A stretch of 64,000 nucleotides of DNA, taken from contig NZ_SLZG01000002.1 of the NCBI RefSeq assembly GCF_004341625.1, forward strand, positions 124,001 through 188,000. Direction: 5' to 3'. The position numbers and the translations under genes were made by a program. Origin of the DNA: Rhizobium sp. BK376 (lineage in GTDB: Bacteria; Pseudomonadota; Alphaproteobacteria; Rhizobiales; Rhizobiaceae). Of the stretch, positions 1-8,113 are shown one piece after another. How positions within the stretch are numbered: position 1 is the first letter of the stretch; every line of letters starts with the position of its first letter. The notes beneath the pieces were generated by a model, which had not been told where the DNA came from, did not search any database, and saw only the letters and a list, made by a program, of their open reading frames with translations.

Positions 1-23
1 TAGGCCGAACGATAGGGTAAACC

Positions 24-536
24 ATGCAAAATACGATTCGCATCATCGGTATCGATCCCGGGCTGCGCAGAACCGGCTGGGGTGTCATCGATACGCTCGG
101 CAATTCATTGCGCTTCGTTGCCTCAGGGACCGTCACATCGGATGGCGAGATGGATCTCGCCTCGCGCCTTTGCCAGCTTCACGATGGGCTTGCCGAGATC
201 GTTCACAGCTACAAGCCTGATGAAGCAGCGGTCGAGCAAACCTTTGTCAACAAGGATGCCGTTGCGACCCTGAAGCTCGGCCAGGCCCGCGGCATCGCCA
301 TGCTGGTTCCCGCGCGGGCCGGCCTTCAGGTTTCCGAATATGCGCCAAATGCTGTCAAGAAAGCGGTCATCGGCGTCGGCCACGGCGAAAAGCAGCAGAT
401 CCACATGATGCTGAAGATTTTGATGCCGAAGGTGGAGTTCAAGGGCAATGACGCCGCCGACGCCCTGGCGATCGCCATCTGCCACGCCCACAATCGTGGC
501 GGTAACCGGATGCGCATGGCGGCGCTTGCCGGATAG
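24..536 (+). CDS. ruvC: Crossover junction endodeoxyribonuclease RuvC
   Basis: Holliday-junction resolvase; it nicks four-way DNA junctions held by RuvAB during recombination repair. 170 residues, the usual length. The N-terminal RNase H-fold motif [12 protein letters not shown] carries the first catalytic Asp (residue 11), VEQTFVN near residue 71 carries the catalytic Glu, and GNDAADALA near residue 140 carries the last two acidic residues. It heads the ruv cluster, but ruvA does not follow directly because a toxin-antitoxin pair lies in between. Start taken at the ATG behind a weak AGGG. Only 23 bases of upstream sequence are visible, so its promoter cannot be judged. Confidence 0.97.
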   Translation: MQNTIRIIGIDPGLRRTGWGVIDTLGNSLRFVASGTVTSDGEMDLASRLCQLHDGLAEIVHSYKPDEAAVEQTFVNKDAVATLKLGQARGIAMLVPARAGLQVSEYAPNAVKKAVIGVGHGEKQQIHMMLKILMPKVEFKGNDAADALAIAICHAHNRGGNRMRMAALAG

Positions 537-543
537 TTTGTTC

Positions 544-577
544 TTGACTTGTTCCGATGGTAATGATAATTCTTACC
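544..577 (+). promoter_or_regulatory. Promoter with overlapping inverted repeat for the vapBC pair
   Basis: A -35 like TTGACT (544-549) is followed after 15 bases by GATAAT (565-570). An inverted repeat GGTAA-N9-TTACC (559-577) covers the -10. AbrB-fold antitoxins usually repress their own operon through such a repeat, so this is a likely autoregulatory operator. Inferred from sequence only. Confidence 0.5.
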
Positions 578-596
578 GAGTAATCGGAGCTGTTTG

Positions 597-851
597 ATGC
601 GTGTGACATCCAAGGGACAGGTGACAATTCCGCGTGATCTGCGCGAACTGGCGGGAATTGAGCTCAACAGCGAGGTCATTTTTTCCATCGAGGGCGGAAA
701 ATTGGTGCTGTCTCCCAAGAATGGGAAAAGCGAAATCGAGGATCGGCAACGGCTCGATCGTTTTCTGGATACGCTGAAAAGACTCGAGGGAACCGGCGAT
801 CCCGATATCGATGCCGAGGCCTTGATGTCCATGACGCGCGATCGATCATAA
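597..851 (+). CDS. AbrB/MazE-fold antitoxin (VapB-type)
   Basis: 84-residue protein with an N-terminal swapped-hairpin AbrB domain: MRVTSKGQVTIPRDLRELAG and then a strand-rich stretch to about residue 45. This is the DNA-binding half of many VapBC antitoxins; the charged C-terminal half (residues 45-84) would wrap the toxin. The ATG at 597 is preceded by GGAG at 586-589. An in-frame TTG one codon earlier is less likely. The stop overlaps the toxin start by one base (TAATG), so the two are translationally coupled. It sits between ruvC and ruvA, an unusual place for such a module. Confidence 0.88.
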   Translation: MRVTSKGQVTIPRDLRELAGIELNSEVIFSIEGGKLVLSPKNGKSEIEDRQRLDRFLDTLKRLEGTGDPDIDAEALMSMTRDRS

Positions 852-1264
852 TGGTGACGATCGTCGATACCAATGTCCTTGTGGATCTGACCACGACCGG
901 ATCTCCTTGGCATGCCTGGTCGCGCGGGCAGGTGGTTTCCGCGTTTCGGCGGGGGCCGGTCGTGATCAATCCGATTATCTATGCTGAATTTTCCGTCCGC
1001 TATGACGATATCGAGGAGGTTGAGCGCATTCTGCCGCAGGATGAGTTCAGGCGGGAAAACCTGCCATGGCCCGCGGCTTTCGCGGCGGCGGCGGCCTTTC
1101 GCGTCTATCGCTCGTCGGGTGGCGGGCGCGAGCGGATTCTTCCCGATTTTCTGATTGGCGCTCATGCTGCGATCAGGGGTTATGCAGTGTTGACCCGCGA
1201 TCCAAAAGGTTACCGCTCCTATTTCCCGTCGCTTGACCTCGTCACTCCCGAAACCCATCCCTGA
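851..1264 (+). CDS. PIN-domain ribonuclease toxin (VapC-type)
   Basis: 137 residues. PIN-domain acidic residues are visible: VDTNVLVDL near the N-terminus (Asp 6), IYAEFS in the middle (Glu), and LPDFLIGAHAAI followed by LTRDPKGYRSYFP at the C-terminus. Family members are Mg-dependent RNases that inhibit translation when freed from antitoxin; many cleave tRNA or 23S rRNA. The target of this one cannot be read from sequence. It is coupled to the upstream antitoxin gene by a one-base overlap and ends 12 bases before ruvA, so readthrough into ruvA is plausible. Confidence 0.9.
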   Translation: MVTIVDTNVLVDLTTTGSPWHAWSRGQVVSAFRRGPVVINPIIYAEFSVRYDDIEEVERILPQDEFRRENLPWPAAFAAAAAFRVYRSSGGGRERILPDFLIGAHAAIRGYAVLTRDPKGYRSYFPSLDLVTPETHP

Positions 1265-1276
1265 GGGACCAATTTC

Positions 1277-1891
1277 ATGATCGGCAAGCTGAAAGGCACT
1301 ATCGAAGAGATCGGCGAAGACCATGTGCTCGTTGATGTACATGGCGTCTGCTATGTCGCTTTCTGCTCGGCGCGCACCTTGTCGAAGCTCGGATCGGCCG
1401 GTGAGGCCTGCATTCTCTTTATCGAGACCTATGTCCGCGAAGACCAGCTGAAGCTCTTCGGCTTTATGACGGCGCTGGAGCGGGAGTGGTTCAACATTCT
1501 GCAGGGCGTTCAGGGCGTGGGTGCGAAAGTTGCCCTGGCAATCCTGTCGACGCTGACGCCGCCTGAACTTGCAAACGCTATTGCCCTGCAGGACAAGGCC
1601 GCAGTCTCTCGCGCTCCGGGAGTGGGGCCGAAGGTCGCCCTTCGCTTGGTGACGGAACTCAAGAACAAGGCGCCCGCCTTTGCCGGCGAGGCGATTAATA
1701 TCGGGCTGAAGCAGGAACTCGGCGAAGGGGTTGCATCCGCTCCTGTTGCCGACGCCGTCTCGGCGCTCACAAATCTCGGCTATTCCCGCGACCAGGCGGC
1801 AAATGCGGTCGCCGCCGCGATGAAAACGGCAGGCGAGGGAGCCGACAGCGCCAAACTGATACGCTTCGGGTTGAAGGAACTTGCGCGGTGA
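1277..1891 (+). CDS. ruvA: Holliday junction branch migration protein RuvA
   Basis: Tetrameric junction-binding subunit of the RuvAB branch migration motor. 204 residues. The N-terminal OB-fold starts [12 protein letters not shown]; two helix-hairpin-helix elements are visible ([14 protein letters not shown] near residue 76 and [15 protein letters not shown] near residue 115). A flexible linker leads to the C-terminal domain ([15 protein letters not shown]), which contacts RuvB. It follows the PIN toxin gene by 12 bases and precedes ruvB by 75 bases. Confidence 0.97.
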   Translation: MIGKLKGTIEEIGEDHVLVDVHGVCYVAFCSARTLSKLGSAGEACILFIETYVREDQLKLFGFMTALEREWFNILQGVQGVGAKVALAILSTLTPPELANAIALQDKAAVSRAPGVGPKVALRLVTELKNKAPAFAGEAINIGLKQELGEGVASAPVADAVSALTNLGYSRDQAANAVAAAMKTAGEGADSAKLIRFGLKELAR

Positions 1892-1913
1892 ATTCGTTTC
1901 GACGCATCGAATT

Positions 1914-1929
1914 CCTTACTATAGTAAGG
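1914..1929. repeat. Perfect 16-bp palindrome between ruvA and ruvB
   Basis: CCTTACTATAGTAAGG is a perfect 8+8 palindrome in the 75-base ruvA-ruvB gap. It could be a protein operator or a short RNA hairpin. No T-tract follows, so it is not an intrinsic terminator. Confidence 0.5.
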
Positions 1930-1966
1930 GTGCTGTCGAGATTATCGAAGGAATGGAACTTCTGAC

Positions 1967-3007
1967 ATGAATGAACCCGCCCGCCTGATATCGCCTGACA
2001 AGCGCGGCGAAGACCTAGATATGACGTTACGGCCACAGTCGCTGGACGAATTCACCGGACAGGCGGAGGCGCGCGCCAATCTCAAGATCTTCATCGAGGC
2101 GGCCAAGAATCGTGGCGAGGCGCTGGACCATGTGCTCTTTGTCGGTCCTCCGGGTCTGGGCAAGACGACGCTTGCGCAGATCATGGCGAAGGAACTCGGC
2201 GTCAATTTTCGCTCGACCTCCGGCCCGGTCATTGCCAAGGCGGGTGATCTGGCAGCGCTTCTCACCAATCTCGAGGAACGCGACGTCCTCTTCATCGATG
2301 AAATTCACCGGCTCAATCCGGCGGTCGAGGAAATCCTCTATCCGGCGATGGAAGATTTCCAACTGGACCTGATCATCGGCGAGGGGCCAGCGGCGCGGTC
2401 CGTCAAGATCGACCTTGCCAAGTTCACGCTGGTCGCTGCCACCACCCGTCTCGGCTTGCTGACGACGCCGCTGCGCGACCGTTTCGGCATTCCGGTGCGC
2501 CTGAGCTTTTACACCGTCGAGGAGCTGGAACTGATCGTGCGACGTGGTGCGCGGTTGATGGGGCTTGGCATGACTGATGACGGCGCCCGCGAGATTGCGA
2601 GACGGGCTCGCGGCACGCCGCGTATTGCCGGCCGTCTTCTGCGCCGCGTGCGCGATTTCGCGGAAGTGGCGCGGGCTGAGGCGGTGACGCGCGAGATTGC
2701 CGACGAGGCGCTGACGCGGCTGCTGGTGGACAATGTCGGTCTCGACCAGCTCGACAAGCGCTATCTCAACATGATCGCGGTCAATTTCGGCGGCGGTCCT
2801 GTCGGTATAGAGACGATTGCCGCAGGGCTTTCCGAGCCGCGGGATGCGATCGAGGATATTATCGAGCCCTACATGATCCAGCAGGGTTTCATCCAGCGGA
2901 CGCCGCGCGGCCGCGTGCTGACGGCGATCGCGTGGAAGCATCTTGGGCTTCAGCCGCCGAAAGATCTGGAGGCGGCGCAATTCCGAATGAATCTCGACGA
3001 TGAGTAA
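1967..3007 (+). CDS. ruvB: Holliday junction branch migration ATPase RuvB
   Basis: Hexameric AAA+ helicase that drives branch migration with RuvA. 346 residues. Walker [10 protein letters not shown] near residue 62, Walker [11 protein letters not shown] near residue 107, and [16 protein letters not shown] (sensor 1 / arginine-finger region) near residue 165. The C-terminal winged helix carries the signature [10 protein letters not shown]. Its last 8 bases overlap the start of the NUDIX gene (ATGAGTAA), so the two are likely cotranscribed. Confidence 0.98.
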   Translation: MNEPARLISPDKRGEDLDMTLRPQSLDEFTGQAEARANLKIFIEAAKNRGEALDHVLFVGPPGLGKTTLAQIMAKELGVNFRSTSGPVIAKAGDLAALLTNLEERDVLFIDEIHRLNPAVEEILYPAMEDFQLDLIIGEGPAARSVKIDLAKFTLVAATTRLGLLTTPLRDRFGIPVRLSFYTVEELELIVRRGARLMGLGMTDDGAREIARRARGTPRIAGRLLRRVRDFAEVARAEAVTREIADEALTRLLVDNVGLDQLDKRYLNMIAVNFGGGPVGIETIAAGLSEPRDAIEDIIEPYMIQQGFIQRTPRGRVLTAIAWKHLGLQPPKDLEAAQFRMNLDDE

Positions 3008-3569
3008 GGCCGCAAGCCGACCGGCCAAGGGCAAATCGGCTGCGGGTAAGGTGAGCAAGGCGCAGGACCTGCGCATCCGCATGAAGTTCAAACCGGATCG
3101 CATTTTCCAGATGCGCATCGCCGGGCTCGGTTTCCGCGACGGACATGTGCTTGTCCATCGCGCCACGCACGAGCCCTTCTGGACCTTTCCGGGCGGCCGA
3201 GCTGAGGTTGGCGAGACCTCCGAGGAAACGCTGAAGCGGGAGATGGTCGAGGAGCTTTGCGCCGAAGTCTCTGTCGAACGGCTGCTGTGGTCGGTCGAGA
3301 ACTTCTTCGACTATGAAGGCAAGCAATGGCATGAGCTCGGTCTCTATTACCTGATGCATTTGCCCGAGCATTTTCCCTTTCGATCCGGCGAGATCGTGCA
3401 CCGGATCAAGGACGGCAAAAGCGAACTCGAGTTCAAATGGGTGCCGGCCACGCGCGCCTCGCTTGCTGCGCTCGATATCCCGCCCTACTTCATCGCCGAC
3501 GAGATCGAGAACCTGCCGCCGACGCCGCGTCATCTTGTCTGGCGCGATGGCGACCTGGATATCAAGTAA
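3000..3569 (+). CDS. NUDIX hydrolase
   Basis: 189 residues with a basic N-terminal tail of about 30 residues. The Nudix box reads [20 protein letters not shown] followed by LCA. It matches G-x5-E-x7-REU-xEE-xGU except that the Gly near the end is Cys. Such enzymes hydrolyse nucleoside diphosphates linked to another moiety; the substrate here is unknown. The catalytic REXXEE acidic residues are intact, so activity is likely kept. Start overlaps the ruvB stop by 8 bases. Confidence 0.9.
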   Translation: MSKAASRPAKGKSAAGKVSKAQDLRIRMKFKPDRIFQMRIAGLGFRDGHVLVHRATHEPFWTFPGGRAEVGETSEETLKREMVEELCAEVSVERLLWSVENFFDYEGKQWHELGLYYLMHLPEHFPFRSGEIVHRIKDGKSELEFKWVPATRASLAALDIPPYFIADEIENLPPTPRHLVWRDGDLDIK

Positions 3570-3612
3570 CCGAACGTTTCGTCATCAGAGGCGGAACATT
3601 AAGGGGTTGAGC

Positions 3613-4176
3613 ATGTCGGATTTCGATCCATGCAGGGTATTCCGCAAGCTGGCCTATAACAATGCGCTGGCCAATTTCCGGCTGCATCAAGCCTGTTCCG
3701 AGCTCGGTCCCGGCGAATTCGAAGCGATCCGCACGAGCTTCTTCCCGTCGCTCAAGGCGACTTTCAACCATATTCTGACCGTGGATTGGTTTTATGTCGA
3801 TGGGCTCGAGGGCGGCCAGCTCGGGCCGAAGGCATTCCAGATCGAAGAACCCTGCGAGACCATGGCTTTGCTGGCGGAGGAGCAGGCGAAGGTCGACCGT
3901 CGGCTCCTCTTGCTCTGCGAGAATTTGAACCCCGACAGGCTTTCCGGCGTCGTCGATCTCAATCGCGGCAATCGCATTCAACAGGAGCGGATGGAGGATG
4001 TACTCAGCCATCTCTTCCAGCACCAGACGCATCATCGCGGTCAGGTGCATGCGATGCTTTCGGGGAGCAGCGTGAAGCCGCCGCAGCTAGACGAGTTCAT
4101 CGTTGCCGACGACGCCCGCTTTCGCGGAAAGGAACTCACTGCATTTAACTGGAACGAGACGACGCTGATGCGCTGA
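3613..4176 (+). CDS. DinB family protein
   Basis: 187 residues, four-helix-bundle DinB/YfiT-type metal-binding protein. Visible metal ligands: His in FNHILTVDWF near residue 55 and the HQTHHRGQVHAM block near residue 136, typical of DinB three-His sites. Members often act as thiol-dependent transferases or are damage-inducible, but the substrate is unknown. Start chosen at 3613, behind AGGGG; an in-frame upstream ATG would run deep into the NUDIX gene. The 3' end overlaps the convergent sqdC end by 32 bases. Confidence 0.88.
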   Translation: MSDFDPCRVFRKLAYNNALANFRLHQACSELGPGEFEAIRTSFFPSLKATFNHILTVDWFYVDGLEGGQLGPKAFQIEEPCETMALLAEEQAKVDRRLLLLCENLNPDRLSGVVDLNRGNRIQQERMEDVLSHLFQHQTHHRGQVHAMLSGSSVKPPQLDEFIVADDARFRGKELTAFNWNETTLMR

Positions 4177-5077
4177 GTGGCGGCAGGATTGCCGGAAGTT
4201 TTGTTGCCAGCGTGCGGATCGTTGTGCGCAGCAACTCCTCGCCGCCGCTCGTCCAGCCCAACGCCCGGATCTTCGCCGTATCCATTTCGCTGACGATGCC
4301 TTCGGGGGCCGGCGCAGGAAGGGCGCTCGGACAGTCGGTTTCATGCTGCAACAATTTCAGTATCTCGTGGGTCTCGGTCAGCAGGTCGGAGATGTTGAAG
4401 ATCTCACGGTCGATGCGTCCGGTCTCCGTTTCCAGCACCATGCGGACGGCCCGGGCCAGATCGCGCCCATGCACTTCGGTGCCCGCCCGTGCGGATACGG
4501 ATTGTCCACTGAGATAATCGGCGAAAAGATCGTCCCATTTATTGGGGCTTAGGTCGCCGTAAACGCCTGTGGCGCGCAGGATGACGGGCGCAAAGCCCGG
4601 TGCTGCAAGCGTCAGCAGCGCGCGCTCGGCATCCAGCTTCACCTGCCCATAGAGCGTGTTCGGGGTCGGCTTCATGCTTTCGCAAAGCACCTCGCCGGCG
4701 AGCCGGTCGCCATAGACGGCGCGGGAGGAGATAAAGACGCAACGACGAATGCCGGCTCGCTGTGCGGTTTCGAAGAGCTTGATCGTGCCGTCGAGATTGA
4801 GGCGGCGAAACTCGGCGGGATCGTCACCTTCCCCGCCCCGATATTTGCCGGGAATATGGCTGAAGGCAGCGTGGACAAAGAAATAGGCATCGTCAAAAAG
4901 GCAGCTTTGGTCTTCCCGCGGGTCCAAGGTCATCGGCAGGAAGGTTACCGGCTTCGAGAAGAAGCCCGAATCCGGCCTGTTGCGGCCACCGACGATGACC
5001 GAATACCCGGCAGCCAGAAGGTCCTCGACGATGTAACGACCGACGAGACCCGTTCCACCCGATACGAAGACTTTCAT
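4145..5077 (-). CDS. sqdC: SqdC-like NAD-dependent epimerase/reductase of sulfolipid synthesis
   Basis: 310-residue extended short-chain dehydrogenase. The N-terminal Rossmann motif is GGTGLVGRYIVEDL; Ser/Tyr/Lys catalytic residues appear as ISSRAVYG and LYGQVKLDAE (YxxxK). In Rhodobacter sphaeroides the sulfolipid locus is sqdB-sqdD-sqdC, and the order here matches exactly. SqdC's exact reaction is not settled; it has been proposed to act late in SQDG formation. The start overlaps the sqdD stop by 4 bases. Assignment rests mostly on gene order, because the family itself is broad. Confidence 0.75.
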   Translation of the reverse strand: MKVFVSGGTGLVGRYIVEDLLAAGYSVIVGGRNRPDSGFFSKPVTFLPMTLDPREDQSCLFDDAYFFVHAAFSHIPGKYRGGEGDDPAEFRRLNLDGTIKLFETAQRAGIRRCVFISSRAVYGDRLAGEVLCESMKPTPNTLYGQVKLDAERALLTLAAPGFAPVILRATGVYGDLSPNKWDDLFADYLSGQSVSARAGTEVHGRDLARAVRMVLETETGRIDREIFNISDLLTETHEILKLLQHETDCPSALPAPAPEGIVSEMDTAKIRALGWTSGGEELLRTTIRTLATKLPAILPPLSASASSRSS

Positions 5078-5940
5078 GCGGCCTCTTTCGGATTGGCGAA
5101 TGCGGCGACGTCTGGAACATCATGGCCGGCATAGAAACGCTGCCACAGCTCGATCAACGGCTTCAACTTGTCGACCTTGGGATGATTCTCCTCCCATGGC
5201 TTCTCGTATTGATAGTGCAGGACCGAAATGCTGTGCCAGTCCCAAAGAGCCGGCATGGTGAACCATACATATTGCAGCATGTTCATGAAGACCGGCAGGC
5301 CGTGCCAATCCGGGAAGAATGTCTCGAGAAAGGTCTGATCCGTCCGACGCCAGAAAGCACCCGGACGATCGATCATGCGCAGCATGTCGTTGAACGTCGC
5401 CAGCGAAGGGTGCGCAACGAAGACGCCTGAGTTCATGCGATGGAAGTCCGCCATGCTCTCATAGACATTGGGAGCGGCGGAGAATTCCGGATAGTCGAAG
5501 AGCTTGTCGATGTTCTTCAGCACCAGCGCGTCGGCGTCGATGAAGACGCAGGCGCGGTAGTCGATCAGCTGCCAAAGCCGCAGCTTGCAGAAATTATCGA
5601 GCGGAGAATGGAAGGCCGGCTTGCGACCCTTGGTAAAGGGTGCTGCGGCATGGAGGTTGCCGCGCGTATGGCGTTCGTTGAATTCGTCGGAAACCGGCAG
5701 GTGCTCGACCTCGACGAGGCGACAGCCCAGCTCTTCCAGCGGCACCAGATCGCGATCCTCCACTCCTGCCGTATGCAGGACGACGATATCCGCAACAGTA
5801 TCGGTGTGCCGGATGGAGCGCGCCAGCGCGACCGCGCCCATGGCATAATCGGCATTCGTCACAAGCGTCACAAAGGCATGGCGGGCCTGCGCTGTCGTGC
5901 GCGGCCGGACACCCTGCAGGATTTCGCTTCCGAACATCAT
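5074..5940 (-). CDS. sqdD: SqdD-like glycosyltransferase (GT8, glycogenin-like)
   Basis: 288 residues of the glycosyltransferase family 8 fold. The nucleotide-sugar metal site DxD is seen as CVFIDADALVL near residue 150, and HAFVTLVTNADYAMGA marks the first strand near the N-terminus. The Rhodobacter SqdD is a glycogenin-like enzyme proposed to transfer sulfoquinovose from UDP-sulfoquinovose to diacylglycerol, so that role is inferred here. The gene overlaps sqdB and sqdC by 4 bases each, so all three should be one transcript. Confidence 0.8.
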   Translation of the reverse strand: MMFGSEILQGVRPRTTAQARHAFVTLVTNADYAMGAVALARSIRHTDTVADIVVLHTAGVEDRDLVPLEELGCRLVEVEHLPVSDEFNERHTRGNLHAAAPFTKGRKPAFHSPLDNFCKLRLWQLIDYRACVFIDADALVLKNIDKLFDYPEFSAAPNVYESMADFHRMNSGVFVAHPSLATFNDMLRMIDRPGAFWRRTDQTFLETFFPDWHGLPVFMNMLQYVWFTMPALWDWHSISVLHYQYEKPWEENHPKVDKLKPLIELWQRFYAGHDVPDVAAFANPKEAA

Positions 5941-7157
5941 GAGACGGATTTCAATCTTTTGCCTTCGGGATCGTGGTTGACGGTCGCCGCGAGATCCTTC
6001 GTCCAGGCCGAGACGGCCGGAACGCGCGAACGGTCGACGCGGTATGCATATTTCTTTGCTACATCGACGATCTCATCGAGGAGACCGGCCTGAAGCGTGG
6101 TCGGTTCAAGGCCGAGGCCGAGGAATTTTTCGTTCTTGACGATGAGTTCGTTTTCAGGGGCTTCCTTGCGCGGATTGGGCAGCCAGGCGATCTCAGCGCC
6201 CGTCAGCTTGGAAATCATCTCCGCGAGGTCACGGACGCGGTGCGTTTCCGTCATCTGGTTGAAGATTTCGACGCGGCTGCCGCGAGCGGGCGGGTTCTTC
6301 AGCGCAAGCTCGATGCAGCGGACGGAATCCTGAATGTGGATGAAGGCGCGGGTCTGGCCGCCGGTGCCATGCACCGTCAGCGGGTAGCCGATCGCCGCCT
6401 GGATGAGGAAGCGGTTGAGCACCGTGCCGTAATCGCCGTCATAGTCGAAGCGGTTGATGATCTGCGTGTGGCGGCGGGTCTGCTCCGTATGCGTGCCCCA
6501 GACGATGCCCTGATGCAGGTCGGTGATCCTCAGGCCGTCATTCTTGGCATAGAACTGGAACAGCAGCTGATCCAGGCACTTGGTCATGTGATAGATCGAG
6601 CCGGGATTGGCGGGATAGAGGATTTCCTGGCTGACCGAGCGGCCGTCCGCCGTCTCGATGCCGACAGGCAGATAGCCTTCGGGAATAGCCGCGCCGACGG
6701 TCGAATAACCATAGACGCCCATGGTCCCGAGATGGACAAGGTGCGAATCGAGATTGAGCTCGACCAGCGCATTGAGCAGGTTGTGCGTCGCGCTGACATT
6801 GTTGTTGACGGTGTAATTCTTGTGGCGGTCGCTCTTCATCGAATAGGGAGCGGCGCGCTGTTCGGCAAAATGCACGATCGCATCTGGGCGATGCTCGGCC
6901 AGCCACTTCTTCAGCAGTTCGTAGTCCTTGGCGAGGTCGATCAAATTGAAGTGAATGCGGCGACCGGTCTCGGCATGCCAGATGCGCGTGCGCTCCTGGA
7001 TGGAATCCATTGGCGTCAGCGACTGGACGCCAAGCTCCGTATCGATCCATCTGCGGGAGAGATTATCGAGGATATGGACATCGTGGCCGGCGTCGGAGAG
7101 GTGCAGGGATGTGGGCCAACCGATAAATCCGTCTCCGCCCATAACCGCAATTTTCAT
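5937..7157 (-). CDS. sqdB: UDP-sulfoquinovose synthase
   Basis: 406 residues. It converts UDP-glucose plus sulfite to UDP-sulfoquinovose, the head-group donor of the membrane sulfolipid SQDG. Near the N-terminus is MGGDGFIGWPTSLHL (NAD-binding), with TMGVYGYS supplying the catalytic Thr and SIYHMTKCLDQLL the Tyr-x3-Lys pair, all as in plant SQD1. Start set at 7157, behind a strong AAGGAG; an in-frame upstream start would add 13 residues. It heads sqdBDC and is divergent from ybgC. SQDG often replaces phospholipids under phosphate limitation, but no Pho box was recognised. Confidence 0.93.
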   Translation of the reverse strand: MKIAVMGGDGFIGWPTSLHLSDAGHDVHILDNLSRRWIDTELGVQSLTPMDSIQERTRIWHAETGRRIHFNLIDLAKDYELLKKWLAEHRPDAIVHFAEQRAAPYSMKSDRHKNYTVNNNVSATHNLLNALVELNLDSHLVHLGTMGVYGYSTVGAAIPEGYLPVGIETADGRSVSQEILYPANPGSIYHMTKCLDQLLFQFYAKNDGLRITDLHQGIVWGTHTEQTRRHTQIINRFDYDGDYGTVLNRFLIQAAIGYPLTVHGTGGQTRAFIHIQDSVRCIELALKNPPARGSRVEIFNQMTETHRVRDLAEMISKLTGAEIAWLPNPRKEAPENELIVKNEKFLGLGLEPTTLQAGLLDEIVDVAKKYAYRVDRSRVPAVSAWTKDLAATVNHDPEGKRLKSVS

Positions 7158-7295
7158 AAGTTCGTCTCCTTCTGCGCATCGATCGCTATCCGGCACGTTC
7201 CCGGATAGTCAGGAATTATGACATTTGTTGAACGCTTGCCTGATGAACTGTCTTCCGTCAAAGAAGGTCCCCAGATTTTTTCGGAGACGGCAAGA

Positions 7296-7748
7296 ATGAA
7301 CAGCCCCTTCCTGATCGCCGGGGAGTTGACATCAGGCGGACACCGGTTGCTGCAGCGAGTCTATTACGAAGATACGGATTTTTCCGGCCTCGTCTATCAC
7401 GCCCGGTACCTGCATTTTCTCGAGCGCGGGCGCACCGATTACCTGCGTTGCCTGGGCGTGGAGCAGCGGGAACTCATCGGCGCGGATGAAGAAGGCCTGG
7501 TTTTCGTCGTCCACCGCATGGAGATCGATTTCAAATCGCCGGCGCGGATGGACGATGTGCTGACGATCCACACCTCCACGGAAAAGGCAGGCGGCGCAAA
7601 GATGGTGCTCTCGCAGGAGATCCGCCGCGACGGCGCCCTGCTGATCGCGGCAAAGGTCATCATCGCCGTGATCAATGCCAAGGGGCGCCCGCGACGTTTG
7701 CCGGAGGCGCTGGCGCAGCAGATGCTGGTCGCGTCGAAAGAGGGGTAG
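7296..7748 (+). CDS. ybgC: Tol-Pal associated acyl-CoA thioesterase YbgC
   Basis: 150-residue hot-dog-fold thioesterase. The active-site segment YYEDTDFSGLVYHARYLHFL holds the family Asp and Tyr/His residues, followed by ERGRTDYLR. YbgC is cytosolic and membrane-associated and usually starts tol-pal operons; it hydrolyses acyl-CoA thioesters, with a proposed link to phospholipid metabolism. Two starts are possible: 7218 (weak AGGA, extra 26 residues) and 7296 (GGAGA in front, normal family length); the latter was preferred. A 365-base gap separates it from tolQ. Confidence 0.9.
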   Translation: MNSPFLIAGELTSGGHRLLQRVYYEDTDFSGLVYHARYLHFLERGRTDYLRCLGVEQRELIGADEEGLVFVVHRMEIDFKSPARMDDVLTIHTSTEKAGGAKMVLSQEIRRDGALLIAAKVIIAVINAKGRPRRLPEALAQQMLVASKEG

Positions 7749-8113
7749 TCGCGAAAAGCGGGCCGCGTCGCAAATCGTTCTTGTTAAAACTTGATTTGCG
7801 AAGGAATTCCCGCGCTGCAGGAAATGGTCTGGAACCCCTGCTGTTGCGACCCGGTCTTGAGCGGTCGCCTTGCAACTGTAGTAATTCCGTCACGGGACAC
7901 TAACAATCTTTTAACCATAATAGTGTCTTAATAGCAAAGTCAGGGTTTGTGCGGCGCACGCCTTCCTTTGACCAAATTTGACGGCAAGAAGGCAGTTGTA
8001 GCTTGGAGGCTTGACCAGGGCGTTTCGGTGGCAGCTGCCAGACATTTCTTGCGAGATCAGTTTTGTGCCGCCCGGTCTAGCGCCGGGCGTTTGGATTCGA
8101 GGATTTTGGATCA
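7749..8113. other. Gap between ybgC and tolQ with hairpins and a CtrA-like site
   Basis: No convincing gene. It contains an 8-base inverted repeat CGCAAATC/GATTTGCG (7769-7776 with 7793-7800), a near-consensus CtrA-type site (7900-7916), and a GCCCGG/CCGGGC hairpin (8070-8075 with 8083-8088) 25 bases before tolQ. It is therefore likely to hold the tolQ promoter and a structured leader. Confidence 0.5.
7900..7916 (+). promoter_or_regulatory. CtrA-like site (one mismatch) upstream of tolQ
   Basis: CTAA-N7-TTAACC differs from the CtrA consensus TTAA-N7-TTAAC by one base. It lies about 200 bases before tolQ. Weaker than the two perfect sites at 19411 and 20914. Confidence 0.35.

Noticed and set aside
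1..23. LexA/SOS box upstream of ruvC
   Set aside because: A GAAC half is present but the second half of GAAC-N7-GAAC is absent, and too little upstream sequence is shown.
326..1342. Minus-strand frame across ruvC and the toxin-antitoxin genes
   Set aside because: Overlaps four supported plus-strand genes and shows no domain.
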